Shown here one piece after another: positions 12,909-13,122 of a DNA stretch of 13,122 bases. Origin of the DNA: Schaalia odontolytica (lineage in GTDB: Bacteria > Actinomycetota > Actinomycetes > Actinomycetales > Actinomycetaceae); contig CATYYP010000019.1 in the NCBI GenBank assembly GCA_958415245.1, forward strand, positions 1 through 13,122, written 5' to 3'. The translations under genes and the position numbers were made by a program. Positions within the stretch are counted from its first letter, which is position 1. Each line of letters opens with the position of its first letter. The notes below the pieces were generated by a model. It did not search any database, had not been told where the DNA came from, and worked only from the letters and a program-made list of their open reading frames with translations.

Positions 12909-13122
12909 TCACCGGCGGCAACGTTGTTGATTGGGATCAGGTGAACCTGACCGCCACCCTGCCCGATGGAACCGCGGCAACGGCGACGACAATCGCCGTT
13001 GTGAAGGCTGTGAAGCAGGACGCGAAGGCACCTGCTCCGTGGGTCGATCCGCAGCCCGAGCCTGCGCCCGATCCGCAGCCTCAGCCGGAGCCTCAGCCCG
13101 CACCCGACCCGCAGCCTGCACC
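12899..13122 (+). pseudogene. Continuation of the surface protein gene in a shifted frame (runs off the window)
   Basis: After the stop at 12906-12908 the frame one base back reads SAMITGGNVVDWDQVNLTAT and then LPDGTAATATTIAVVK, which completes the interrupted Ig-like domain. It goes on into a Pro/Gln/Glu/Asp repeat (PQPEPAPDPQPQPEPQPAPD) that looks like a wall-spanning or linker region. One extra A in the GCAAGAG at 12894-12900 would join both frames as VILKVAKSAMITGG. ATG 12905 overlaps the stop, so reinitiation is formally possible but would give an unexported fragment. The 3' end, perhaps with a sorting signal, lies outside the window. A real mutation, phase variation or a base-calling error cannot be told apart here. 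Confidence 0.75.

Noticed and set aside
12909..13121. Minus-strand frame at the right edge
   Set aside because: It is the shadow of the Pro/Gln/Glu repeat on the plus strand, whose shifted frame clearly continues the surface protein.

Overview
The window looks like chromosomal DNA of a high-GC Gram-positive actinobacterium. GC is high through the genes, start codons are mixed ATG and GTG, and gene starts often overlap the previous stop. The gene content (CycA-type permease, YkoEDC-type thiamine transporter behind a TPP riboswitch, Abhydrolase_9 protein, secreted Ig-like surface protein with a Pro/Gln/Glu tail) fits Actinomycetaceae such as Schaalia or Actinomyces. The genus is an inference, not a proof.

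Left edge (1-453): no gene seen. Most of it is a degenerate array of TGC-centred units with a period close to 20 bp. The six best units form two opposed triplets around a 10-bp inverted repeat. A minus-strand DUF2218 gene (454-936) follows, with a DtxR-like half-site and a possible leaderless promoter at its start. Divergent from it is a convincing CycA-type D-alanine/D-serine/glycine permease (1097-2566).

Centre (2597-8672): a TPP riboswitch with a ribosome-binding-site hairpin precedes a tightly packed plus-strand cluster. Its genes are ykoE (substrate-binding membrane subunit), one ABC-ABC-EcfT fusion supplying both ATPase halves and the coupling subunit, a uridine-kinase-like P-loop protein, a cardiolipin synthase, and a class I methyltransferase. 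Starts overlap stops or sit within a few bases, so the last three genes could share the thiamine-responsive transcript. The cardiolipin synthase may also have its own leaderless promoter.

Right of the cluster (8673-9672): a small accessory patch on the minus strand. It holds a DUF2185/Imm33-like immunity-type protein and a protein resembling an ADP-ribosyltransferase. Between them lies a second copy of the last 76 bp of the methyltransferase gene, so the immunity-type gene sits between direct repeats. This is the most suggestive rearrangement in the window.

Right edge: a membrane-anchored Abhydrolase_9 hydrolase (9930-11651), a 372-bp AT-richer intergenic region rich in palindromes (including a LexA-like box and a good promoter), then a secreted Ig-like surface protein. 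That gene is interrupted by what looks like loss of one A, and the second frame stays open to the window end.
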